A DNA stretch of 64,000 nucleotides from Nothophaeocryptopus gaeumannii (taxonomy: Eukaryota > Ascomycota > Dothideomycetes > Mycosphaerellales > Mycosphaerellaceae). Where the stretch lies: positions 806,001 through 870,000 of the forward strand of contig JASISA010000026.1 in assembly GCA_031771865.1 (NCBI GenBank). The letters run 5' to 3'. Both the position numbers and the translations under genes were made by a program. This document shows, piece after piece, positions 42,503-52,901 of this stretch (its first letter is position 1; each line of letters opens with the position of its first letter). Under the pieces are notes generated by a model, which did not search any database, was not told where the DNA came from, and saw only the letters and a list, made by a program, of their open reading frames with translations.

Positions 42503-42737
42503 GCTTAGAGTCATGTACTTCGAACGCAACTACCATAGCAGAGCCCGTCAACCAGTCAAAGATGAAGGAGCGAATGGTAGGAAGTTAACGGTTTCCAACT
42601 ACAGTAACCATATTATGAGTCTGAAAGAATTTCCGGCTGAGTCTGTGATCGTCGAAATTATAGGCATTTGCCTAAATCGCAGCAGACCATTTGTCGGTAG
42701 CACTATGTCGTTGGTGTGAATCTTATAGTCACTGGAA

Positions 42738-43645
42738 TCAGATTGGATTTCGTTGCGGACTTTCAGTGATATCAAGCAAATGTTGGTCCCTCCAGATCTC
42801 GGTACGTTGATAGCAAATGGCGATAGCATCCTGAAAGGCCTGTGGCAAGACAGCCATGAGGATGCCGCGCTTGAGATCGCCTTGAGTGCTTGTGGAAAGT
42901 CCGTATGGCTTTAAGGTGCCCCACCGATGGCTCAAAGTAAGGTAGTCGCCACTGACATTTTCGAGATGTGTATCTGTCAAGCGCGGAGTTTGTTTCCTGG
43001 CATCAATGCTGATCAGCCGGCGAGGATACCAGCGCTCTGATACTGCCCGGTTGCAGTGACTATGGCTTTCGCGGCAGGTTCGCATCCATTCTTCAGCGAT
43101 GCTCCAGGACTCTGGTGAAGCGGTGGAAGCTGCCATGTACTCCAGAGATCTCTGTCGGTCTAAAGATACCCGTTAGTTCGCGTTACTGAGATCCATTCTG
43201 AGCCTTGCCGATAATCAATACGTTGATTTTGAGACTTCACGGGCTCAAACCCGAAGCCTGCAGAATCTCGCATATCGTGTGCCTGCAACAGTTCTAATCG
43301 CAAGGCTGAGATTCGTATGGCAACACTTATCTGCCCGTCTTCGGCGCTTTTGGCGCTCCGGCGCATCTGCCACCCAGTAGCATATTGTCCATCGTCCCCC
43401 AAAGCCAGCTCATCGGTATTGAGAAGTAGCTTCTGTATATTGTCCCGAAAAGACTCCCAGGACCGTTGGCATATCCGGCATCCAGCTTTCGCTGCAGCCC
43501 TCAGGTCGGAGAAGGTGCGGTGATGAGTGAACACCCGGGCTCCTGATTTAATTCTGATACGTTCATCTGGCTACCGCAAAGGCCGCGAGCATCTTTCGCA
43601 CAATAAGTCGATGACACGCGTGGCATTGTCGGCCAAGACTTGATG
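42738..43645 (-). pseudogene. N-terminal half of a HET protein, truncated
   Basis: Reading leftwards: LLCERCSRPLR, TAG at 43571-43573, PDERIRIKSGARVFTHHRTF, SDLRAAAKAGCRICQRSW (the usual cysteine-containing front of HET proteins), a break near 43150, then the HET domain GDYLTLSHRWGTLKPYGLST, LPQAFQDAIAICYQ and a degraded WIDSLCIIQ-like stretch (IWRDQHLLDI) before it ends at about 42738. The C-terminal half is absent. So at least one nonsense change plus truncation. The broken end faces left and pairs in orientation with the C-terminal HET half at 20.0 kb. Confidence 0.75.
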
Positions 43646-43789
43646 TTGCTAGAGGCGCGCGAAGGTCGATGTCGGAGACACGCCAAGCAGTGCTAGCTCG
43701 ACGCCTAAGGCAGAAACAAATCGTACATTGTCGAACATCATGACTGAGCGGAGCTATATACTGTACTGTCCATATACATCCGTGTCCAT

Positions 43790-44950
43790 CTACTTCGACG
43801 GGTCCAGAACGAGCTTTCCGGTCGACTTTCTCCCCTCAAGATCATTATGCGCCCTCGCCACCTCACTCAAAGGATAAACCTCATGAATCCTCACATCCAG
43901 CTTTTCCTTCAATACAAAATCGAATAACTCATTCACATACCCCTCAAATTCCTGCCTCGTAACCAAATACCCAAAAAGCGTCGGCCTCATCAATTTCGCA
44001 TTCTTCGGGCTCAACTTCGCAATCGTCACAGGCGGCACCGCACCAGATGCGTTTCCGAAGGAGATCATGCTGCCCTTGCGAGCGAGACAGTCAAGGGAGA
44101 GATCGAAGGTAGATTTCCCGACACCGTCGAAAACGGCTGCGACGCCCTTCCCGGAGGTGAGGCGATCGACTTCGGTTTTGACGTCGGCGTTGGAGTAGTT
44201 GATCATGTGTGTCGCGCCAGCCTTCTTTGCGAGCTCGACCTTTTCGGGCGTAGATGCGGTTCCGATTATATTCGCTCCGATGCTCTTCAGCAGTTGGCAG
44301 AGCCAGAGTCCTGTGCCTCCTGCAGCGGCGTGGACGAGGATCCAATCTCCCTTCTTGACTGGGTATGCTTCTCTCACGAGCGTGAGCGCGGTGAGACCTT
44401 GCAGGAGAGCAGCAGCGCCAATCTTGGGGTCCATATCCGAAGGGACCTTGACGGCCTTCTCGGCAGGCGTAGCTGTGTACTCTGCGTATCCATCTGTGCC
44501 CATCCATACGACCTTATCGCCCTCTTTCAGACCATATGTTTCTCCACTCCCGAGCGAGACTACGGTGCCTTCAGCTTCGCGGCCGAGCGTGTATGGGAAG
44601 GAGGGAGCTGGGTAGAGACCGGTTCGGAAGTATCTAGAACATCGTCAATCTCTCCACCCATAAAGTACAGGTATCGCGCAGCCTCACGTGTCAATGAAGT
44701 TAATGCCAATGTAGTCGTTCTTGACGAGGATCTGGCCTTCCTTTGGCTGAGGAACTGGCAAGTCGGTCTTGTACTCCAGTACCTCTGTCCCGCCGTTCTT
44801 TTGGATAATCACACCCTTCATCTTGCTGGGGATCTTAGACGCCATGGTTCGTACGGAAGGTGCTCGTGTCTGTATGTGCGATGAGATGAAAGCTGCTCGT
44901 TGGGTGGGTGTAGAAGCTAGGATGCGCTTTGATGCTATGCGAAAGGACAT
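43790..44950 (-). CDS. NADPH:quinone oxidoreductase (medium-chain, zeta-crystallin-like)
   Basis: Exons 44950-44688 and 44633-43790, 368 aa; 54-nt intron, phase 2. Domain order: MKGVIIQKNGGTEVLEYKTD at about 44-63, YIGINFIDTYFRTGLYPAP across the splice, LGREAEGTV, then the Rossmann part VHAAAGGTGLWLCQLLKSIG and NADPH-binding IGTAST; no catalytic zinc ligands. Family members reduce quinones by one or two electrons. The first about 35 residues (SFRIASKRILASTPTQRAAF) are basic and Ser-rich and look like a mitochondrial presequence; a downstream ATG (MASKIPSKM) would give a cytosolic form. Confidence 0.88.
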
Positions 44951-45320
44951 GAACTACAGCTCGACCTTATATCGTGACTCGTTAGTAGGGCGTACAGCTC
45001 CAGTGAGAAAGGCGCGGAAAATGGATGCCTGTGTTGTTCACGTTGGATTGATTGTTTGTAAGCTCTTCTGTAGCCCTGGTAGCCATTGGAAAGTCCCCGG
45101 TGACGCCAGCGAGGCCCCTCCCTTACTAACCGTCCTAATTCCGGCATCGGATCTAAGGGCTCGGCTCGGCTATCGCACCTGGTCAGCATGCTCAGCACGG
45201 AGCATCGGCCGTACTGGTACGGCTGCTGTTGCTCTACTCACCAAAACACTTTCTATTCTCCTCTTGCAAGTCTTCTCAAGCCATTTCTCAGAAAGTCGAT
45301 AGAGATGTTGGCCCGAATGC
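44951..45320. other. quinone reductase promoter region
   Basis: 370 bp between two minus-strand genes; no gene seen. Confidence 0.4.
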
Positions 45321-47639
45321 TCAGTCTGTAGTCTTCTCGGCCGTCTCATCGGCCGTAGTCATGTCAGCTGCGGCGATGTGGACCGGTTCTGAGTCTCGAG
45401 ACTCGTCAGCTGTCTTGACATCGTTCGAGGAGATAGCAATAGACTTACCTTCTGTACTCTGCGTGGCCTCCTTGGCATGTTCGCTCTTCGTAGTATCCCC
45501 ATCGTCTGCAGCATTGGTAATCTCTCCATCCTCTGCGCCGTCCGCATCCTCCTGGACCATGTCTGGCTCAGGCTCAGGCTCCTTGTTCCGCTTCCGATTT
45601 GCCCGCTCCATCCACGCCTTCGGCGGACCTGGCTCCCTCAGAGCGCGGACACGCTCGTTCAACGTCCAGGTGTAGAATGATGGAAAAACGACGTCGACCG
45701 CGTCAATCCAAACGATACCGTTCTCGAGCTGCTTGATGGTCGCATCGAACTTCATACCCGGCACGCAATACTTGAGCGTATCCTCCTCAACGACGAACGT
45801 GCACTTCTTGCCCTTGCTCGCCTTCTGCGCCGCTAGCACGTGGGCTGGCAGATCGACGGGTCGGGCATGGGGAATTTCCCAGTTTACGCAGTGCAACTTA
45901 CCAGCAGGGCGAATCACGCGATCGGAGCCCGCTTTGCTGTAAAGATCTTTTGCCGGACCGGAAGCGAAATCGATACTTACAACTTCAAGACCGAGCTCTT
46001 CCTCATGAACCACAGGCCGCGCCTTCTTCTCCGTGAATGCCTTGGACATCTCTTCGAGCTGAGCATCAGTACCGTGAGCGCTCAGGCCAATCATGAGAAC
46101 TAGCTTGGCATCATCATCAGAAAGACCAAGACTGTCTTCTGGGTGAACCCATTCTGCTTTTGGGTCGACTGGACGGAGCTTTGCAAAGCGGCCACCGTGG
46201 AGGGTAGAACACGCCTCGTTGTACTTGCCTGGTAGACCTTTGTCGACTTGAGAAAGCTTCGGAAACTCTTCCTCGGCCAAGTCGCAAACGTCGCGTGCCT
46301 TGTAGATCTGGTCGCGGTACTCGGGGCATACGTCGTGATGCAAGAGGTAGTTGTAGAATTTGCGCATGATGTTAGTGGTGTCACTCACCGTGTTTGGGTC
46401 ATCCCAGTCGAAGCGGTGCATGAACTCTGAAGACAAAAATGCCTTTGCCATGCCTTCAAAATCCACGATCCAGCTTACGCCACCCTCTTGCTCAGGATCA
46501 AGACCGTCAATCACCTTCTCTGCAACGGAATATCGCGCCTTCATTTGCGCGATCTGGTCTCTGTCGAGATCTTCCATATCCTGCTTGGTCAAGCCGCCGG
46601 TGAACATGTTCGGTGTGTTCGAGAAGCCGCCGAAGTTGAGAAACTTCGAAAAGATGTTGGCGCTCTTCTGGTGCATCTTCTTCTTCTCGACAAAGCGGTT
46701 GGCGGCGTGCTCGACTCGGTATGGGAAGGCTTCCTCAGGGCTGAAAAAGTGGCGATCGTCAGCAGCTTCCTGCGGCGTGATCGGACCTTCTGTTGCATTC
46801 TTCTCGAAACCGGTGGGCTCAAGCATAGCTTTGGTCATCCAGGGTCGTTCGGCCAATATTCGATCACGCTCCTTCTTCTCGCTGACCTTTGGTCGCACGG
46901 TCGGGGCGAGACTGAGCGGTATTCTCCGCCGAATGAACTTGTTGTTGTGGATCTCCAGCTCTGTGCTGCCCTTGATTGCCTCCTTGACCTTCGATCTGGG
47001 CTTGTACTGTCGCATTTTCTTAAAGCCGAGAATCTCGTTGAGAGATACCCAGCCATCTCCGGTGACACCTGTACGTGCCAGAAGGTGTTCATCGCTACTG
47101 AGATTTTCGTCGCTGAAATAGTACTCCACTTGCTTGATTATTGTTGCAGCCTCTGGATGCGGCGTATCGGCATGGGGCGGAGCCTCCCAGTTTAGGACAC
47201 TTGGAGTCGCATCTCCGTTCTCAATGGAAACTCCTGCTTCGTGTGATTGTACCTCTGACGCAGACGTTGCATCAGCGAGTGGAGCAGTTGTCTTATCCGC
47301 CTCGATGGTGACGGTAGCTTCCTTGCTCTCAAGACTCTTGCCGACCTCCTTCGAGAGACTCTGGGCCGCCTCCTCAGTAGGTAGGTCCTCGATAGGAGGC
47401 TTTGATAAATCCTCTTTGGTAACAGTCACGTCGGTACCAGCGATCTGCTCGACCTGGGGTGACGGCTCCGCATTGTCTGAATCGTGTCGGTGGACAAACT
47501 GCGTGGTTGTCGTGTCCACTGGCGGTGGTGCGTCTGGCTCGGTCGCGATTGTGTCGGCGCTAGGATCAGCTGGTGGGTGCGGGGCGCTCGTCGCCTGCTC
47601 GCCCGAGTCGCCATGATCGTCTTGAATGGGGACGCCCAT
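45321..47639 (-). CDS. La-motif plus Arb1 (Argonaute siRNA chaperone complex subunit) protein
   Basis: 772 aa, intronless. Residues 1-160 are acidic and disordered. About 163-255 is a La-type winged-helix: IIKQVEYYFSDENLSSDEHL, WVSLNEILGFKKMRQY, LEIHNNKFIRRR. About 300-700 is the Arb1 region: NIFSKFLNFGGFSNTPNMFT, GGLTKQDMEDLDRDQIAQ, IVDFEGMAKAFLSSEF, FYNYLLHHDVCPEYRDQI. In fission yeast Arb1 holds Argonaute with duplex siRNA in the ARC complex and blocks slicing until guide loading, for RNAi-directed heterochromatin. The La motif adds an RNA 3'-end-binding module. The C-terminus is acidic and Thr-rich. Confidence 0.82.
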   Translation of the reverse strand: MGVPIQDDHGDSGEQATSAPHPPADPSADTIATEPDAPPPVDTTTTQFVHRHDSDNAEPSPQVEQIAGTDVTVTKEDLSKPPIEDLPTEEAAQSLSKEVGKSLESKEATVTIEADKTTAPLADATSASEVQSHEAGVSIENGDATPSVLNWEAPPHADTPHPEAATIIKQVEYYFSDENLSSDEHLLARTGVTGDGWVSLNEILGFKKMRQYKPRSKVKEAIKGSTELEIHNNKFIRRRIPLSLAPTVRPKVSEKKERDRILAERPWMTKAMLEPTGFEKNATEGPITPQEAADDRHFFSPEEAFPYRVEHAANRFVEKKKMHQKSANIFSKFLNFGGFSNTPNMFTGGLTKQDMEDLDRDQIAQMKARYSVAEKVIDGLDPEQEGGVSWIVDFEGMAKAFLSSEFMHRFDWDDPNTVSDTTNIMRKFYNYLLHHDVCPEYRDQIYKARDVCDLAEEEFPKLSQVDKGLPGKYNEACSTLHGGRFAKLRPVDPKAEWVHPEDSLGLSDDDAKLVLMIGLSAHGTDAQLEEMSKAFTEKKARPVVHEEELGLEVVSIDFASGPAKDLYSKAGSDRVIRPAGKLHCVNWEIPHARPVDLPAHVLAAQKASKGKKCTFVVEEDTLKYCVPGMKFDATIKQLENGIVWIDAVDVVFPSFYTWTLNERVRALREPGPPKAWMERANRKRNKEPEPEPDMVQEDADGAEDGEITNAADDGDTTKSEHAKEATQSTEGKSIAISSNDVKTADESRDSEPVHIAAADMTTADETAEKTTD

Positions 47640-48275
47640 GTTGGTGGTTTCGGTGCTGATGTCTCGTTAATGCTGTATGTCAGTGCCACTGCCAAAGTGG
47701 ATCAAGTAGCCAAGCAAGTGTGTTGTTTGCCAGAGCAAGTGAAAGCTTTTGAAGAACCATCTGGTCAACCTTTGAGAAGTGACCGGTCAAACGCGCCTTT
47801 TGTTTGTCAGTGAAATGAGAAGAAGCGCGCGTTCCATTTGTTTGCATGTGAAAGCGGGAGTGACATTGCATAGGAAAGTCGTGGGCACTTCTGCCTAAGT
47901 GTCAAATAGCCTCGCGCTCCGTTCCGACGCCGAACTCTGGGCCTCTCTCTTGTCAGACGTCAGAATCCTTTCTTTCCCATGTCTCAAGTGTATGATCTAT
48001 AATCGTTTACCATGTCTCGACATGGTAATTTCTTCATACCTTCAATATGGGGTTTTGACCCCACGACGCCTCCATCTTCGCTTGAGTAGGGCTCGCATGA
48101 TCGACCGCGTCTCAGCCGCACTTCTAGCCCGCCATCATCTTGGAGAGGCCGCCTCGGCCATGCCACGGATAGGTAGGTATGATGGTATGGGAACACCGGT
48201 CTTGGGGAACATCTTTTCTCGTTCCTCAGACTTCTTCTTCTTTGGGCACCTTTGTGAGAGTTCAGATGCGAAGCC
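47640..48275. other. divergent promoter region
   Basis: 636 bp between two divergent genes (Arb1 protein and the 48276 gene); no coding segment recognised. Confidence 0.45.
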
Positions 48276-49977
48276 ATGGACGAGGATTCAGACACTTACG
48301 AGGAGCTTACGCCTGCCCGACGGCAGCCAATAGAAGAGATCCGCCTGGAGAGGCGAGAACGCAGTCCAGAGAAGCCTCGTCCCGCGGTACACCACATTCG
48401 AATTGAAGATAGCAGACCAATACGGGAGAAATCTGGCCAGCATCGTCACAGGGAGCATTCGAAGCTCATCCGCGAGAAGTCCGAGTCCAAGTCCAAAAGA
48501 CACAAGCATCATTATCGGCCGCAGCCTCCAGAAGTCGCTCAGAAGTTCATCGACGACCAGGATCAAGAAGATCTACTTGATGAATACTATGGTGGCGGTG
48601 CACCTCCCACGCCATTCCAAGACTCCGGCGTGTCCCTCTACGATGACTTGTATCATACTGTTCCGCCCCGAGTGAGTGTCAGGCCATCTTCGTATCCACC
48701 GCCGCGGCCTCATGCGGGAGAGTTTGTTTTCGAATCGCCCATCGCGGAGGCGACAGGAGCTGGCGGAGTCCCTCCACGGCCACCTCCATCCGGACGTCCG
48801 CCGCGACCGCCTTCTCCCTCTTCCGATGGCTCTTCTTACAGACCACCTGCTTTTCTGAACCCTAATGTGATTCCCTATCCATACCCTACACTATACCCGT
48901 ATCCGCGACCAAGTCCGTACCCAAGACCCTTGAGAGTCAGTCATTTAGCTCGAGAGGGACCTTACATGAGGACGGCCCCATCTGGGAAGATCAACGACAT
49001 TTGGGAGCGTGCCGCAACCTACGATCAACATCCGGACAAGCTCAAGCTGAATCTGAAGCTTCTGTTTACCAGGCATGGCGAGCGATTCACCGGGCGCGGC
49101 TTTACTGTAAGCAAACCACCGCTTGAGAGCCGCATTCCATATTCCATCTGACTTTTCTATTCATAGTACGAGAAGAACAAATGGAGTGATAATCAGCTCG
49201 CCAAGGAGCTCATCAAATCATACAAGAAGCTGAAGACTAACAAGATCGGAATCATGCAGAAAATGACTTCTTACAAGACTATATCATTTGTGTATTTCTT
49301 GAAATGGCATGCTTTTGATGAAGGTACGCTACACTTCGTGCCGGAATACACACGACTCGCTGACCTAAATACAGGCCGCTTTCGCTCCGGAACTTGGAAA
49401 GTAGTTGCTCGAGAGCCTATTACAGAAAAGGATGACGACGGAGCCAGGAGCTCCTTCATGTTTCAGCTTCGAAAGAAAGCCATGAAAGAGTCTAGGTGGT
49501 TCAATACCATCAGCGGTGCGAGACAAGAAGACCAAAAAATCACTCGCACTTGGGTGCGCAGATTGGACGCGCTGATAGATGAGGTACGAAAGTCGAACAT
49601 CCCATGTGCTTGAGTGGGCGCTGACGCATGACCAGGGCGCCGTCATCGATCTCGAAGTCAAGGAAACATTTGACAGCATGAAAATCTACTTCGCTCTCGG
49701 ATTAGCCGTCCTCGTCAGCTTGGGCGTAGCACTCGCATATGGCCTCGCCAGGAACAATGACTTCGCTACCGGCTTTTCGATTGCGAGTTGGCTGATCACG
49801 GCATTTGGATTCTTTGCAGCTGTCGTTGCAGCCGGAGAGTACTTTGGTCTGGATAGTCCTAGAGCGACATTGCTGGACTCAGACGACCTCGGGGTCGGCA
49901 GAACCTTGTACCCTGAGCTTTTGGATGCGTATCGAGATACGACCGGTATGCCGATGCCGCAGTACGGAGGTCGATAA
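48276..49977 (+). CDS. two-TM fungal protein with disordered N-terminus
   Basis: Exons 48276-49106, 49167-49323, 49375-49583, 49636-49977; 512 aa, introns 51-60 nt. Residues 1-230 are charged then Pro/Tyr-rich (PYPYPTLYPYPRPSPYPRP), probably disordered. About 240-400: INDIWERAATYDQHPDKLKL, WSDNQLAKELIKSYKKLKTN, FVYFLKWHAFDEGRFRSGTW, a conserved soluble part. About 410-460: VIDLEVKETFDSMKIYFALG, then two hydrophobic spans (LAVLVSLGVALAYGL and ASWLITAFGFFAAVVAAGEY). I recognise this layout from uncharacterised fungal proteins that resemble each other in Pezizomycotina, but know no function. Confidence 0.75.
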
Positions 49978-50308
49978 AACGCCCGGCAGTCCGGCACGCG
50001 TTCAGAGAAAGTGCGCAAGCTAGCCGCGGGCAAGCGACGGTGCACAGCATAGCCGAAGCTGCTCAGCTGTACGCCGAGCATTGCGTCGGAGATAGACCTT
50101 CGCTGTGGAAAGGCTGCAAGAAGCGAACGAGCTTCACTAAGCTTTCTAGGAATCTGGCCACCTCAGTACACGATCAGGTCTGCAAACGAAGTTCCTACTC
50201 TATGCGACGCGGGGAGGCCTCGCCACTCTCGTGAAAGGCTGGTGCGGTAATAGTCCAGTCTACTATTGACATATAAGCCGGCTCAGGCTGCCATCCCGGG
50301 CGAGCATC

Positions 50309-50635
50309 ATGGTAGGCGACATCGTCGAAGACATCGCCAGCCAAAGCCGCAGTCTCCAGCACCATCGAAAACACCAAGTGACGAAGACGATGAAAACTTT
50401 GTTAGATGAGTACTATGCGCAGAAGAACCTACTTTCTCCAGACGCTCGTGGAGTCTCAAACCGCTATCGGCGATCAGCTCGCTATGGCCACTTCTTGTCG
50501 TCTCCCAAAGCGGACGCATCTTCCACCAGCTCCTCCGCCCTTGACGATGAGATTTACGATACGTCGGATGTTCACGTTGAGCCCTTAACCAGACCGCTAC
50601 CTGCCTTCAGAGGTCCAATCGCAGATACACTATGA
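50309..50635 (+). CDS. small hypothetical protein or decayed paralog
   Basis: 108 codons from ATG 50309. LLDEYYAQKNLLSPDARG and ALDDEIYDTS recall LLDEYYGGG...SLYDDLYHT of the 48276 protein, so this may be a decayed partial copy of it. No splice signals seen. The flanks (49978-50308 and 50636-51318) hold nothing else recognised except a short aaaggagca repeat at about 50827-50861. Confidence 0.3.
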   Translation: MVGDIVEDIASQSRSLQHHRKHQVTKTMKTLLDEYYAQKNLLSPDARGVSNRYRRSARYGHFLSSPKADASSTSSSALDDEIYDTSDVHVEPLTRPLPAFRGPIADTL

Positions 50636-51318
50636 GCCGCGCTGCCCGTTTGGAGAAAGAGCCCGACTTGTTCCTTTTAGTGATCACATGTCTCGGCATC
50701 CCGAGGCTGTCGGCGTTCATGCCTAGGATTGACTCTCACATCGGAGGCATGGCGGCAGCAAAGATTTTGTCACATCGCCATTGGGAAACTGGTGCATGAC
50801 TCGCATTTCGTTCAGAAACGAAGGTACAAAGGAGCAGAGGAGTAAAGGAGCAAAGGAGCAATTAAGACATGCTCGGCATATACGTGTAGATAGCTGTGCC
50901 GCGATAGTCGCTGTTGACGCCGGCTCCACACCGCCTTGCGTCTTCATGACATCATCACCCCTGCCAAGCTGCCCGACGAAGACAACCCAATGCCTGTATT
51001 TGTTGCATATGTATAGCAACAAAGACCACGCCTAGCACAAGGTAGCCTGTTTCTGTTTGGTGAAACGTTCGCAAGATAAGACGTTCGTTTCAGGGTCCCA
51101 TGGTGCAGTTCGGCTGCCGGCAAGGTCGATGCCAAGGATGAGGCTCATCGGCATGTGAAGACCAGCTTTCGCCGACAGGGCAACCGCAGTCAAACGGTCC
51201 ATCCATATTGACGCCACTTGCCTTTTCTCTCCACGCCCGCTCTGCTTCCAAGACAAAACCCCCTTCCTCACTCACCAGCATCTCACATACCGTGCAGTCG
51301 GAAGCGTCTTGATACAGG

Positions 51319-52408
51319 ATGGCGGAACCCAAAGCACAAAAACAGCTGGACCAATCCAAGCTGAAGGCTTTCGAGAATGCAGCGGCCGGCCACGATGGAG
51401 TCCTGTCCGACGAGTTAGGCGAGCTGATCGTCAAACCATGCACGCAATTCGAAGTCGAGTTCTACCAAGAGAGCCTCACAAACCACCCAAAGTTCTACGA
51501 GCTCATGCCGACATACATGGGCACAGTGACCCTTGGAGCGCCCGCAACAGTTCCCGATATCACAGCTTCATCAGAGCCCGCGGGGACAGCCGAAGGAGCA
51601 CAACAGCCGGCCGCAGAATTGAGCCAGGAACAGAAAGATCAGCAAATCAAGCATGGTCAGAAGATTGCGACCGAGATGGCCATCGTGCTGGAGAATCTGG
51701 AACATGGGTTTAAGCGGCCAAATGTGCTGGATTTGAAGCTTGGCGCTCGCCTTTACGCCAATGGTACCAAGCCCGAGAAAGCTGAGCGACTCGACAAAGT
51801 CGCATCAGAGACGACGAGTGGGAGCTTGAATTTCCGCATCGCTGGTATGAAGGTCTGGAATGGAAACGACTTCGACATTTACGACAAGTTCTATGGGAGA
51901 AAATTCGATGAGGATAATGTCAAGGACGGCTTTGCTACGTTCTTCAGCTCTCTTGGGGCGGGCGCCAGGAAGGATGATGCGAGGGAGCTTCTGGAGACGA
52001 TTCTGGCGGAGATTACGAAGGCGCGACATTCGCTGGAGAGGTCGGAGAGCAGGTGCGTGATACGTGATAATGTCTGCAGGTGTTGACAGCTGACCCAGTC
52101 GCAGAATGTACAGCGCAAGCATCCTCATCGTCTACGAAGGCGATTCGGATGCACTTGACACGCTAATGGGCAACCCTCCGAAAACACCTCGCGTGGACGA
52201 ACGTGCGCCAACGACTTTTGAGGTGAAGAAGAGCGTCGAGGAGGAAGAAGACGAGGATGAGGAGGGCCCTCCACTCACATTCCGAGTGAAGCTCATTGAC
52301 TTCGCTCACGCCGCCTGGACTCCTGGACAAGGACCTGACACCAACGTGATCAAGGGCCTGAAGAATATCGAAGACCAGATGGATCTGCTGATTTCGAGAT
52401 TTGATTAG
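51319..52408 (+). CDS. inositol polyphosphate multikinase family (Arg82/Ipk2-like)
   Basis: Exons 51319-52052 and 52105-52408, 345 aa; 52-nt intron in phase 2. The family signature PxxxDxKxG is at PNVLDLKLGARLY (about residue 134). Also MGTVTLG, the SSLLIVYEG-type MYSASILIVYEGD right after the splice, and the catalytic KLIDFAHAAWTPGQGPDTNV near the end with the Mg-binding Asp; an acidic insert (EEEEDEDEEGP) precedes it. The enzyme phosphorylates inositol tris- and tetrakisphosphates in the nucleus, feeding inositol pyrophosphate synthesis and transcription control. Confidence 0.88.
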
Positions 52409-52901
52409 CGGTTATCTTGGCCCTCAGACGCCCTGCAAGCGATTGAATACTGAGTGGCTATGACACGTGAGAGGCATGGCGGCGAGAATTAGGCCTTCTA
52501 GAGATGATACCCTTCTACTGCTAGCGTTACGACTGTCCAATTGCAGAGGAGTTCAACTTGGCCGGCTTTCAAGCCGTTTCAACAAGGTGAAGGTATGCGA
52601 AAGAGAGCATGGAGCTACTCTACGCGCTGGCGACCTCGCCTTATGTGGAGGTACTCTCGAAAAGCAGAGCAGAATTATCCTCAGCTCTCTTTGTTCCAGC
52701 AGCTCATGTCGTACAGCAGAGTTTCTTGGCAAAGCTGCTTCCGAGGTCGGCTCAACTCCACCTCTGAGTACCCGCGCAGCCGTATCTCTACCTTGAGCAG
52801 TGCATTATGTCAATGGCTTCAAAAACTACATCAAAAAGCGTACTGGGGCTGCTGAAACACTGGACACGAGTGGCTGGCCTCGGTCTGGCCATTGAGCAAT
52901 C

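Noticed and set aside
47134..47616. 160-codon frame on + inside the Arb1 gene
   Set aside because: Antisense shadow of a clear coding region; low-complexity Ser/Val composition and no motif.
50827..50861. aaaggagca short repeat as a regulatory array or CRISPR
   Set aside because: Too short and irregular; simple sequence in a eukaryotic spacer.
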